From NCBI RefSeq assembly GCF_029873635.1, contig NC_080419.1:77240597-77304596 (forward strand): a stretch of DNA of 64,000 nucleotides, in the 5' to 3' direction. Positions 22,394-33,827 of the stretch are shown here, piece after piece (position 1 is the first letter of the stretch; every line of letters starts with the position of its first letter). This DNA comes from Malania oleifera (lineage: Eukaryota; Streptophyta; Magnoliopsida; Santalales; Ximeniaceae). The translations under genes were made by a program, and so were the position numbers. Under the pieces are notes generated by a model. That model saw nothing but the letters and a program-made list of their open reading frames with translations. It was not told the DNA's origin and searched no databases.

Positions 22394-23666
22394 AAATATC
22401 TCCTTATGCCATGTTGCTCGCAAAACTCCATAAACCTCAAATCAACATACTCAGTTCCATTGTCTAAGTCGAGGCATTTAATTCTCCTTCCGGTCTAATT
22501 TTCCACCTCAGCTTTCCACAATTTAACCTTGGAAAACATCTTTGACTTATGCCGCATGAAGTACACCCAGACTTTTTGTGAGTAATCATCGATAAAACTC
22601 ACAAAGTACATATGTCCACCCCGTGATTCTACTCTCACCAGCCCCTATAGCCAAGAATACCCTCCATCTTGTAAGTAGCTACTTTGAACTGCACCCTATC
22701 CTGTTTCCCAGGAACACAATGCTTGCATAAATTCAGCCCGCATGATTTGATAAACTTCAAAATATACCTTTTGTGAAATTCCTTCATCTTATGCTCACCC
22801 ATATGCCCTAACAACATATGCCACAAAACATTTTTATCTAACTTAGAATCTGCAGCTGTAGCTCCACCTACAACTATAGTAGCCAGCAATGCATAGATAA
22901 TTTCCACTAGCTTTCGCCCCTTCATTGCCGTTAGAACATTTTTATATACCTTCATTACCCCACTTTCAGACTTGTAACTAAATACGTTACAATCCAAAGT
23001 TCCCAATGAAATTAAATTCTTCTATAAATCCGATATGTTCCTTACATCACATAATGTTCTCATAACACCATCAAATATTTTAATTCTTATGTTTCCTATT
23101 CTAATAATTTTGCATGAAGCATCATTTCCGATCAGAACAGAATCATGATTAAATTACCTATAGGTGTTGAACCAATCTTTATTTGGTGTCATGTGATAAG
23201 AGAATGCTGAATTTAGGATCCAAGAATCCATGAGGCGATCTGAACCCAATGAAATAGAAAGCATATCACCATCACTGCTTTCTGAGTCTCCATCTACAAC
23301 TACATTTGTTGATTTTGAAGAACCCTCTTGATTTTCTGCATTCCCCTTCTTCCTTTCCAGACACTCCAATTTTATTTGCCCCTTTTTCCCGTACTTAAAA
23401 CATCTTCTATCCTTTTTCTTCTCGGACTGTGACCGAGACTTATTACTACTTGATTCGCTCCAAATTTTCTTCTCCCATGTTCTTGGTTATGCTTCACCAG
23501 AAGCCCTTCAACTTGTAAAATCTCATCGCTGGCCTTGTTTCTTTGATAAAAACCCAGCAGAGTGCTTGTTACCTCTTCCAAACTCATGTTTTCTTTTCTT
23601 CATGTTATAGTAGTGATGAAATTTTCATACATATGAGACACATGTAGGGAATTTAATAGCATCAAC
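22394..23666 (-). pseudogene. Copia gag C-terminus, protease, pre-integrase and integrase start
   Basis: From right to left: Gag C-terminal domain (23372-23587, ...LLVKHNQEHGRRK...), knuckle-like and protease region (23154-23369, with DSWILNSAFSYHMTP in place of the usual W-LDSGAS-HMTP, so the catalytic Asp is lost), the GAG-pre-integrase domain (22635-23006, with LWHMLLGHMGEHKMKEF and CKHCVPGKQ) and the integrase core with DNGTEYVDLRF near 22475. The Tnt1-like pattern is clear. Several frame breaks make it a pseudogene. Confidence 0.8.
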
Positions 23667-25485
23667 TGTCATGCCCCGAACCCGAAAATGGGACCCATGG
23701 GTGAAAATGTAATCTAACCAGTCTCTGTATCTGTTAAAACATCCAAAGATACAGTACAAATGATGAGGGTCCAACCCCATGGGGTTCCCAGGTACCCTAA
23801 ACACATCCAACACAATAGAATATATGCAGCAAAAGAGGCCATTCTATATATACACTGTACCATACCCGAGTCTATACAAGAGCAGAACATGGCTCTATCA
23901 AAAATTTACAAATGGGTGCCCAAATACATCTCAAAATGGCAACCCACCAAAAATACAGTCCTAGCACTTACCCAAGCACTAACCATAGTACGCTGGCCAC
24001 TACGCTCCCTACACCAGGATGCTAGTTCCGGTTACTCGAAGGACCTATAAAAATGTACATACAGCAGGGATGAGACACCTCTCGGTAAGGAAGAACACAG
24101 GTTATATCGGTGTGTGGCATTTGAGTGTTATCATGATGCAACATACACGCAGTTAAATGTTGTCTAGTACTAGTTGACACAGTGCATATAGGCACACATA
24201 AACATGATCAAAAATCCTGGTATCGTCACACCCTTCGGCCCGCAGTCGGCCTACAACATACAGTGTTGACCCGTAGCCAACCCGCGAACACAGCGCCACA
24301 GACACATGGCTAGTCCCTGACTCCCACGGCATCATACCAGCGTTAACTGGTGGATCCACACCCTTCATCCTGATCTACCAGTAAAGGCTCACGCCCTCGG
24401 ATATAGAGCCAGACACTCTTGCCTACGTGGCAGGCGATAAACACACGCCCTCGTATATAGAGCCGGACACTCTTAGTACCTAAAACAATTCTGAACCCCG
24501 TTCCTACTAGAATTTCAATAGTCACACACACATGCATGCTTATATAACCAAAAAAACCACACTCATTTGGTAATCTTAATCATGGTTTTCTAAAAAAATA
24601 GAGTTTAAACAAGTCAAGGCACGGCCATCCCAATAACACAGTATAAATCACCATATACGTTTGGTTTTCAACAAAACTAGGGATGTAGCCCATCGCTCCC
24701 TTTTTTCCCAAAACTGTAATAATGAAAAACCCGTAGTTTTTCCCATTAGATCCTCCTAAATGAGTAGTCAAAACACACACAGGACCGTGAACCACAGTTT
24801 CACCGAGTCCGATTTCAAAAATAACCAATATAAACACAGTTTCCCTTACCTTTTCCCCAAATAGCAAACCCTGAACTCCAAGGCCCCTAAACAGCTAACC
24901 GAGTTCCAAAACCTACAATCAATAGTACAAAATATGCTCACAAGACAGTTTCCTAAAAAACTATCAGATTATAATTGAAAACCGAGCCTTACCTCGATTT
25001 TATGCAGAAACCTGAAAATCTCCGAAATGGGATTCTGATCCATAGGACTTGTAGAGAATCCTTCCACGATCCTCGTTGTAACTTCAGATTCCCGATTCCA
25101 GCAATGATCGATGAAGAAATCTAGAGAGAGAGAGTGAATCCCGAGTTCCTAGAGAGAGAGAGAAACCATTACTTCACTACTAAGCAACTCAAAATATCCT
25201 TTAAAGAGCCTTTGACCCGGGTGGATTCGTCGACGAATTGGCATCTTCATCGACCTATCCTCCATTGGCTTCGTCGACGAGATGGTGGCCTTGTCAATGA
25301 GGCTGATATTTCAATTTCTCCAGGACCCTCGGCATTTCCTCGTCGACGAGCCCCTGAATTTCGTCGACGAGAAGGACGAAGACTTCATCAACAAAATCTG
25401 GCTTCGTCGACAAGGCCTGCTCTTTTACCAAAATGCCCCTTTCTTTATGTATTTAAAATCCATTATCAAGAGTCGAGTTCTTACA
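23667..25485 (-). mobile_element. 3' LTR of the Tekay-type element
   Basis: This LTR is 1819 bp and uninterrupted. It has CTCGTCGACGAG-type words at 25225-25410 and a GA-rich microsatellite at 25125-25162. It serves as the reference for the split partner LTR at 32946-33827 plus 45776-46624. A two-unit repeat of 'CCCTCG.ATATAGAGCC.GACACTCTT' is at 24391-24475. Confidence 0.88.
25225..25410. repeat. cluster of CTCGTCGACGAG-type words
   Basis: About eight variants occur (GATTCGTCGACGAATT, TTCGTCGACGAGAT, CCTCGTCGACGAGCC, TTTCGTCGACGAGAA and others). The partner LTR has the same cluster at 46370-46550. Confidence 0.8.
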
Positions 25486-25500
25486 ACCTCCCCTTCTTAT
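25486..25500 (-). other. polypurine tract
   Basis: The minus strand reads AAGAAGGGGAGGT immediately upstream of the 3' LTR, the expected primer for plus-strand synthesis. Confidence 0.8.
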
Positions 25501-25753
25501 CAAAATTTCATCCTCAAAATTTGTACTCTCTCATACACAAACTCATTCTTACAATCGAACACATATATACCGATCTAAAGAAAAACTGACGACCACTACA
25601 ACAATGCCCCATCATACACATACCTATACATACCCTCACTTATGGTGGAGGAATACCGTGGTTACATATACAACTGTCTCAGGAGTTCATAATACACACC
25701 CTCCCGACGACTAACCACCTATCCCAACCCATAGTAGGATCATGTACAAGTGC

Positions 25754-27109
25754 TCAAAACAATTGTGGATACTTCCGGCGTATTTCCGTTTCCAACTTCC
25801 AAGAAGCTTCCTCAACCTCATGGTTTCGCCACAATACCTTCACTAATGGTATCTCTTTGGTAAGAAGGTTCTGAACTTTACGGTCCAGAACCTGAACAAG
25901 TATCTCCTCATACGCTAAAGTATCCCCAATTTCCAACTCATCATAACTAATAACATGTGAAGGATCCAACACGTACCTCCTCAACATGGATATATGAAAC
26001 ACATCGTGGACCCTCGAAAGTGTTGGAGTTAATGCAATCCTATAGGCTATCGGACCCACTCGCTCAAGTACCTCGAATGGTTCGATATACCTCGGGCTCA
26101 GCTTGCCCTTCCTCCCAAATCTCATCACCCCTTTCATCGAAGCAATACGTAGAAATACGTTACCTCCCACTTCGAACTCTAACTCACGGCGACAAACATC
26201 TACATAACTCTTCTGGTGACTCTGAGCTGATCTAATCCTCTCCCGAATCAAACCCACCTTCTCAGATGCATGCTTCACAAGTTCAGGTACTAACACCTGA
26301 CGTTCACCAACCTCATCCCAACACAAAGGAGATCGAAACCTCCAACCATACAAAGCCTCAAATGGTGCCATCTCGATACTATACTGGAAGCTATTATTAT
26401 AAGCGAACTCTACAAGTGGCATAAACTGTATCCAGCTACCACCACAATCTAACACACAAGCTCGCAACATATCTTCCAATATTTGTATCGTCCTCTCTGA
26501 CTGTCCATTAGTCTGGGGGTGGAACGCTGTACTGAAAGTAAGCTTCGTCCCCAATGCCTCCTGCAAGCTCATCCAGAATTGAGAAGTAAACCTCGGATCC
26601 CGATCCAATACTATGGACACCAGTACTCCGTGCATTCTCACAATCTCATGCACATACAACTTCGCCGGCCTACTTAAAGGATAGCTAACTTTCATTGGTA
26701 TGAAATGAGCATATTTCGTCAATCTATCCACGATCACCCAAATAGCATTCTGCTCATGAAGTACTGGCGGCAATCCGGTCACAAAATCCATGGAAATATG
26801 CTCCCATTTCCACACCGGAATAGGCAAAGGCTACAACAGCCTTGTTGGCCTTTGATGTTCAGATTTCACCTGTTGACACGTCAGACACTGCTCCACGAAC
26901 TGAGCAATCTGCCTCTTTATACCAGACCACCAAAAGGTCTCGTGTAAGTCCCAATACATCTTTGTACTACCAGGATGTACCATATACAAAGAACGATGTG
27001 CCTCCTCTAGAATCATCCTTCTTATCTCATCATCATTCGGAACACACAACTTATCCCACACCTCCAAATCCTGGATAGTTAATGAGAATTGTGCACCTTG
27101 TCCACCTCT
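25754..27109 (-). pseudogene. Gypsy integrase with chromodomain-like tail (pol 3' part)
   Basis: This encodes the strand-transfer enzyme of the retroelement. The zinc-binding region (26831-27100) shows EAHRS...VHPGSTKMY and CLTCQQVKSEHQ, an H-H-C-C pattern. The catalytic core in the 357-codon frame (25754-26827) shows DFVTGLP, then LDRDPRFTS, then [11 protein letters not shown], giving the D-D-E set. The C-terminus ends with ...[18 protein letters not shown]...EEASWK, the chromodomain-like tail of Tekay/Del chromoviruses, which is thought to direct insertion to heterochromatin. A stop near 26830 separates the two frames. Upstream it meets an LTR insertion and overlaps, rather than abuts, the RNase H side. 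Confidence 0.88.
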
Positions 27110-27384
27110 AAAAACTATATGATGGCCTTGTGGTTTTAAATACAATATATCGTTTTGATCATGAATCAACAGAGGTCATGATATGCATGAAAACTCCAGA
27201 CCTTAGATCCTACCTCCAAATAACATGAAAAACTTTTGTCATAAAATTGCTAACTTATACAAAGGTTTTTAAATGGTTTTAAAGTTAAAAGAAGGCAAAA
27301 ACTAAAATTTTCAAAGGGGTCGGTCAACCGGCTAGTCGACCAAATGTTAGAAATGAACAATTTTATTACTCAATTGGATGTCAT

Positions 27385-27700
27385 ATCAATTCATGTTCAA
27401 AATGAAAATTGTGGAATTTTACCATAGCTTGAGTTTGATACCAAGAACGTTCAAATTGGAGTTACATAGAAAAAGTTATGGCCAAAACACTGAAACGTGT
27501 CCGTAAGAGAAAAACTCCCTTCATGTTTCTTCCGTCTCATTGATGGACATTTTTCTCAATCCAAAAGTCATTATCTTAAAATGTGTTCAACATGAAAGTT
27601 TTGGGATTTTCTCTTACCTTTATATTGGTATCAATAACATCCAATTTTGAGTTATATAGGAAAAGTTATGGCCAAAACACTAAACAGTGTCTGTGCAAAA
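27385..27700. repeat. two-copy repeat, about 180 bp apart
   Basis: Two diverged units (about 27385-27520 and 27575-27700) share 'TGTTCAAnATGAAA', 'ttGATACCAAgAACgTtCAA' or its variant, and 'AAAAGTTATGGCCAAAACAC'. Confidence 0.7.
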
Positions 27701-27712
27701 AAGTAGAGGCCG

Positions 27713-28200
27713 GTCGACCGAGCCCTTACAGTTCATTTGTCCTCGGTCGACCGAACCACCTAGGAGTCAATATTTTGACCTCCCGGTCGACCGAGCCATC
27801 ACTACAGTCGACCAAAACTCGCTGATTTGAGCCCCGGTCGACCGAGACTTCACTACGGTCGACCGAAACTACTTTTGGTCAACATTTTAACTACCCGGTC
27901 GACTGAAACTTGTAGTTCAAAAGGCCCTGGTCGACCGAAACCCTCCTGAGTCAACATTTGACCATCTGGTCGACCGACAACCTTTGTACTACAACTACCT
28001 GGTCGACCGAAGGGTCCTCGGGAGAATTTTCAGTGGTCTGGTCGACCGAGCCAAGCAGTTCAAAATGTCCTGGTCGACCGAAACTTGGAAAATTGGCAAA
28101 TCGCCCTCTCCGGTCGACCGAGCCCTTCAGTTCAAAAGTTCCCTGGTCGACCGAGCCAATTGAGTCCTGGTCGACCGAAACATTTTTGGTCGACCGGACC
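27713..28200. repeat. dense cluster of GGTCGACCGA palindromic words
   Basis: About 16 copies occur in roughly 490 bp, most an exact GGTCGACCGA, spaced irregularly (about 20-40 bp). The cluster ends about 130 bp upstream of the TATATATA box. Confidence 0.85.
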
Positions 28201-28326
28201 TCTCGGGTTGCCCTGATTTTTACAGTGGATAAATATATTTTAAATAGGGTTAATTATTTTAAAATGATTTAAAACTTTCTTAATAATGCCCAATAGGTCC
28301 CCAACGGTCAAAAATACCTCCTTGCC

Positions 28327-28334
28327 TATATATA
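28327..28334 (+). promoter_or_regulatory. LTR TATA box
   Basis: TATATATA lies in GCCTATATATACCC, downstream of the palindromic cluster and upstream of the AT-rich leader. The equivalent box in the 38036 LTR is at 39127-39134. Confidence 0.6.
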
Positions 28335-29467
28335 CCCATTCATTTATCATTATTAGCGGGCGATTAGCAAACTTGATTAGGGCAAAACTCTCTCAACTCT
28401 TAAAACCCTATATTAGCCAAAAACTTCTTGCAAACACTCACATACTCTTCAATCTTTATTTCTCTAAGCATTGTGAGTATTTCTATAAGGCTGTTGTGCG
28501 TAATCTTTCTAGCTAATACTCTCTTTTGGTATAAAGGTTGATTGATTTTATTTGAGAGTATAGCTTAAAGTTCTTCCACGGATTTCATTTGATAAATCTT
28601 GTGTGGGAAGACTTTGAGGGTTGTGGTTCTTGCATTGTTGTTGCAAGATACCTAAACCTAGATTTTGTGTGCAAAATCCTTTTGTGAAAAGCTAATCTTT
28701 CAAACAACTCCATTATGCTTTAGAAATTGAAATATCATATTGAGTTTGTTTGATCTATCTTGCTTAGCATATTTGAAACCCTAATATGATTTTGTGATAT
28801 TCGAATATTGAGTTTCAAATCTTGCTTAGATACACACTCTAGATCTTGATTGATTATCATACTTGATTGAGTGTTTAGCACACATTAGAGCACTGAGCAT
28901 ATCTACATATCATTCGTGCTTGCTTTATTGATTGAGCTGTATTGGTGCACACATCTGCTTTTCTAGAAGCATATTTCCGTGTACAAATTTTTACACTTTG
29001 GTTGTATTTCCAGGCACGGGCCTGAAGAGGGAGACTAGCCCTGGAATAGTCCCGGATTGGCTTAGACCCGGTTAGGAAAGCTAGGTGCGTCGTCCTGTTA
29101 AGGCGTGTAGGTTGAGGTCAGCCCCGCTAATTAACCTGGTTAAGGTTGAGGTCAGCCCTGTGTTAATTTGACCTGGTTGTAAACGGTGCCGCTCCACCCT
29201 TAAGTGAGCTGTTAGTGGAATCCTCCTGCTTGCGAGCTAGAGGCGGGGACGTAGGCACAGTTGGCCGAACCCCGATAACATATCGTGCATGTTCTTTACA
29301 TTTCCGCAATTTACTTACTGCACGTGTATGTTATATTGTAAATGATTAGATTTACATTTGCATAGACAGACCCTAGGTTAAGTAATACTGCTTATCTGGT
29401 TTAACCTAGGTGATAATTTTTAAATACCCAATTCACCCCCCCTCTTGGGATTGCACCAAAACTAACA

Positions 29468-32400
29468 CATAACCTGGTCCCAAACCTCAACACACCTCCC
29501 CTAGAGATGTTAAATTCTGTAGCTAGTCCCTGTTGTACCTTTTTCCTAACCTCTGCCAAATCTGCATCACTAGCCTGCGCGGCTTTTATACGCTCAAATA
29601 AAGTCGAGTGGATCACCAAGCTAGCAAAGAAGGTCTGATGATCACCAATCACAAACTCCATGCCAAGGCTTCCTAGGTCTCGTCTGATATGATGCTGAGC
29701 TACAACTGTAGATACAACCGCAGGTCCTGACTTCCAACTCAACGCATCAGCCACCACATTAGCCTTCCCCAGGTGATAACTGATCGTGCAATCGTACTTC
29801 TTAATTAACTCTAGCCACCACCTCTGCCTCATGTTCAACTCCTTCTATGTGAAGAAATACCTCATGTTCAACTCCTTCTATCTCACACTACACCCCGTAT
29901 AGATAGTGTCGCCAAATCTTCAATGCATATACCACAGCAGCCAATTCCAGATCATACTTAGGGTAATTCTTCTCGTACTCTTTCAATTACCTAGAAACAT
30001 ATGCCACTACCTTACCTTGCTGCATAAGCACACATCCTAGGCCTTTCAGAGGCGCGTCGCTATAAATCACAAACCCACCATCCCCCGAAGGAATGGTTAA
30101 CACTGGAGCAGTAACCAACCGGTGCTTTAATTCCTAAAAACACTGCTCACAATCACTAGTCCATTCAAACTATACCCCCTTCCTGGTCAATCGTGTCAAA
30201 GGTCCAGACAATTTAGAGAAACCCTCTATGAACCAACGATAATAACCCACAAGTCCAAGAAAACTCTGAACCTCCTGCACACTCTTCGGCCTCACCCAGT
30301 CGACCACAGCTTTGATCTTGCTAGGACCAACTGATATACCATCACCAATAACGACATGGCCTAAGAATGCAATCTGACTCAACCAGAATTCACATTCTTC
30401 AGTTTAGCATATAGCTTCTTCTCCCGCAGAATCTGTAACACTAACTTCAAATGTTCCATATGCTCTTCTGTACTCCTCGGGTAAACCAGAATGTCGTCAT
30501 TGAATACCACTTCGAACCGATCTAGGTACTCATGGAAAACTTTGTTCACTAGATCCATGAACACCGTCAGAGCATTCATCAACCCAAAAGGCATGACTAA
30601 GAACTCGTAGTGGCCATATCTGCTTTGAAAAGCTGTTTTCACTACATCCTCCGATTTGACCCTCACTTGATGATATCTTGACCACAAGTCAATCTTCGAA
30701 AACACCCGCGTCCCTTGCAACTAGTCAAAGAAATCATCTATATCCGGTAAAGGATGGCGATTCTTCACAATTATCTTATTAATGTCACGGTAATCAATGC
30801 ACATCTGCATCAACCCGTCCTTCTTCTTCACCAACAATACTGGAGCTCTCCAGGGCGAAACACTAGGTTGAATGAATCCCCTGTCCTGTAATTCCTATAA
30901 CTGCACCTTCAACTCTCAAAGTTCTGCTAGAGCCATCCGGTACAAAGCTTTAGAGATTGGTGCCTTACTAGGCAGCAATTCTATCGCAAACTCCACCTCA
31001 CGATCCGGAGGTAAACCGGGTAAATCATCTAGAAACACATCCGAAAACTCACTCACTAACCGAATATCCTCGAGCCTCAACTCATCCCGCGGCGGTTACT
31101 TCATACAAGCTAGGTACCCCTAACATTCGTCCAAGAGTAGCCTCCTTAACTATAGTGCCGACAGAATCTGTGGTGCTGGACGCACATACGATCCCACGAA
31201 TTCATACTCCTGCTCCTCAGGAGGTCTAAAAACTACCACCTTCCTACGATAGTCGATCACATCATAACTGGAGAACAACCAATCCATCCCTAGTATGACA
31301 TCGAACCCCGACATGTCATATACCAGAAGGTCTGCTGGTAGCAGCTTCCTTTGAATCACCACTGGGCAGTCTTCCAACATCTTCCTACAGAATTATACAC
31401 TCCCAGAAGGCGTACTAATAGATAACACCTCGTTCATGACTCGGGTCTCAAACCCTCACCATCCCACAAAATTCACAAATACAAAGGAATGGATTGCACC
31501 CAAATCAAATAAAATAGAAGCCTTATTCGAAAGCAATAATAAGGTACCTGTCACCACGTTCCCTGCATGCTCAGCGTCCACTGGAGTAAGAGAATATACT
31601 CTGGCCGGAGCTGTATTCGTCTGAATGGTTCCCTTAGGTATCTTATCGCTCCCTCGGTTCCCACTAAATGCAAGCACATCTCGCTTCGGTGCATGACAAT
31701 CACGAGCCATGGGACCAGGCTAACCATAGTTATAGCAGTTACCTTCAAAAGACCGACACTCACCCTTGTGCCATCTGAGGCACCTGGTACAACGACCACT
31801 AGTATGGGTCCCCTGAGAATCCTGGTGCTTGGTATTCTGGCGGTAGCCCGAGCCCTTGTTCCTCTTCCTCCACGATCCTTGTCGAGATCTTGTCTGAGAA
31901 CTGGAAGGTACTGTCCTTTTCCTCGATTCCTGATCCACCTTGTCCTCTCGGATATCGGTCTTAATCACGTGGCTTTATCCACCAACACCGAGAACTCATG
32001 GATATGAACAATACCCACTAGTCTACGGATATCCTTCCTTAGGCCCTTCTCAAACCTCTGAGTCTTCTCATACTCACTTGAGATCAGACATGGTGCAAAG
32101 CAGGACAGCTCTATGTACCGAGCTACATACCCCTGCACCGTCAAACTCCCCTAAGTTAGAGCAAAAAACTCATCTATCTTCGCATCACGTACAAAAGTCC
32201 AAAAGTATCTATCGTAGAACACCTCCTTGAAATGGCTCCACGTCATCTCCTCTCAACTGGCTCTCTGCTTCTCCAGAAGACTCGCCGTAGTCCACCATCG
32301 ACCCACCTTCCCAGATAGCTGAAAAGTAGCATAGAGGACTTGCTGCCTATCTGTACAATGCAGGACATCCAGAATCCTCTCAGTGTTCTCCATCCAGTCC

Positions 32401-32621
32401 TCTGCAGTCATTAGGTCAGGTCCTCCAGAGAATGTCGGAGGATGCATGCGTGTGAACCTCTCAATGGTGCACCCAGTAGTAGTAGGAGAGCGCTCGAGTC
32501 TCCTTACACTCCACCCGATCTCCCGTAACACCTGCCTCGGCAAACCTCAAGGCACAGAAGGAGACTCATCACTCGCAGTCTCCTTGGAGCCACTTCCCAG
32601 GTCATTCTCCTTAGGCTCCAT
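29468..32621 (-). pseudogene. Gypsy gag, protease, RT and RNase H (pol 5' part)
   Basis: The start ATG is at 32619-32621 (MEPKENDLG...), with a stop about 24 codons in. Gag retrotransposon domain: 32253-32543 (LMTAEDWMENTERILD...). Knuckle and spacer: 31720-31968 (CTRCLRWHKGECRSFEGNCYNYG). Protease: 31456-31710, with FDLGAIHSFV where DSG is expected, so the motif is altered. RT: 30379-30720, with [14 protein letters not shown] and FNDDILVYP, an altered form of the (F/Y)xDD box. RT thumb and RNase H: 30170-30382 and 29500-29838 (NMRQRWWLELIKKYDC...HLGKANVVADAL). Many stops and frame changes are present. It encoded the capsid and replication enzymes. Confidence 0.85.
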
Positions 32622-32930
32622 TCTGCAGCACAATAGGAATCTATTAGTATCCTTACGACACATACAGTTAACACCATAATCTACACTAATCATGTTAACT
32701 ACTCCCTGCTAGGTTTAGGTCTCTCCTATCACACCGACACGAAAGTCATCAATGATCTGCCCTGCTTTTACTGAAATTGTCATCTCAAGAAAAACACGGA
32801 ATACCATCGACAAATCTCGGTCTAGCAACCAAACAACCCTTAACCAACTTTACCCATATCCACATCCTATACTCTGGTATGTACTCACAACTGAGCCTAA
32901 CTAAGTCTACAAGATCTAGTAACCTAGTTA

Positions 32931-32942
32931 GCTCTAATACCA
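32931..32942 (-). other. primer-binding site of the Tekay-type element
   Basis: The minus strand reads TGGTATTAGAGC, one change from the initiator-Met complement, three bases inside the 5' LTR that starts at 32946. Confidence 0.85.
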
Positions 32943-32945
32943 AGT

Positions 32946-33827
32946 TGTCACGCCCTGAACCCGAAAAATGAGACTCGAGGGTGAAAATATAATCTAACCT
33001 GTCCCTGTATCCGTTAAAACATCCAAACATACAGTACAAAGGATGAGGGTCCGACCCCTTGGGGTTCCCAGGCACCCTAAACACATCCAACAAAACAGAA
33101 TATATACAGCGGATAAGGTCATTCTATATATACACAGTACCATACCAGAGTCTATACAATAGCAGAACACGACTCTATCAAAAACGTACAAAGAGGTGCC
33201 TAAATGCATCTTAAAATGGCAACCCACCAAAAATACAGTCCTAACACTTACCTAAGCGCTAAACGCAGTACACCGGCCACTATGCCCCCTACACCAGGAC
33301 GCTAGTTCTGGTTACTCGAAGGACCCATAAAAATGTACGTACAGCAAGGGTGAGACGCCTCTCAGAAAGAAAGAACACAAGTTATATCGGTGTGTGACAT
33401 TTGAGTGTTATCATGATGCAACATACACGCAGTTAAATGCAGTCCAGTACTAGTTCACACAGTGCATACACGCACACATAAACATGATTAGAAATCCTGG
33501 TGTTGTCACACCCTTCGGCCCGAAGCTGGCTCACGACATACGGCTGGCCTGTAGCCAACCCATGAACACGGCGCCACCGGCACATAGCTAGGCCCCGACT
33601 CCCATGGCATCGTATTGGCGCTAACTGGTGGATCCACACCCTTCAGCCTGATCTGCCGGTATAGGCTCACGCCCTCAGATATAGAGTCAGACACTCTTAC
33701 CTACGTGACAAACGATAAACACATGCCCACGGATATAGAGTCGGACACTCTTAGTACCTAAAATAATTCGGAACCCCGTTCCTACTAGCATTTCAACAGT
33801 CACACACACATGCATGCTCATATAACC
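32946..33827 (-). mobile_element. 5' LTR of the Tekay-type element, distal part
   Basis: It matches 23667-24549 of the partner LTR collinearly. It ends at ...CATATAACC where the Sirevirus-like Copia was inserted. The rest of the LTR resumes at 45776. Confidence 0.88.

Larger units (their letters stand above)
27110..29467 (+). mobile_element. Sirevirus-like LTR inserted in the Gypsy pol region
   Basis: The 3' end is typical: CCCCCCCTCTTGGGATTGCACC then ...ACTAACA at 29467. It has a dense cluster of GGTCGACCGA words (27713-28200), a TATATATA box (28327-28334) and the GC-rich block (28990-29290). The 5' end is not recognisable (no TGTTGACC start), and no TSD matching CATAA on the right was found on the left. 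The left boundary is therefore approximate, and the insertion is truncated or rearranged. Confidence 0.75.

Noticed and set aside
25134..25589. 151-codon plus-strand frame
   Set aside because: It lies in the LTR palindrome cluster; CTCGTCGACGAG words rarely create stops, so the open frame is expected by composition. The same applies to 46264-46587.
27713..28200. CRISPR-like array of short repeats
   Set aside because: Plant nuclear context, irregular spacing, palindromic units with variable sequence and related non-unique spacers. It is part of an LTR.
27958..28272. 104-codon plus-strand frame with repeated 'WSTE' pattern
   Set aside because: Direct translation of the GGTCGACCGA array; repeat-driven, with no start context or family resemblance.
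31567..32007. 146-codon plus-strand frame, and similar ones at 31940-32230 and 32383-32679
   Set aside because: Antisense shadows of the Gypsy gag/protease region.
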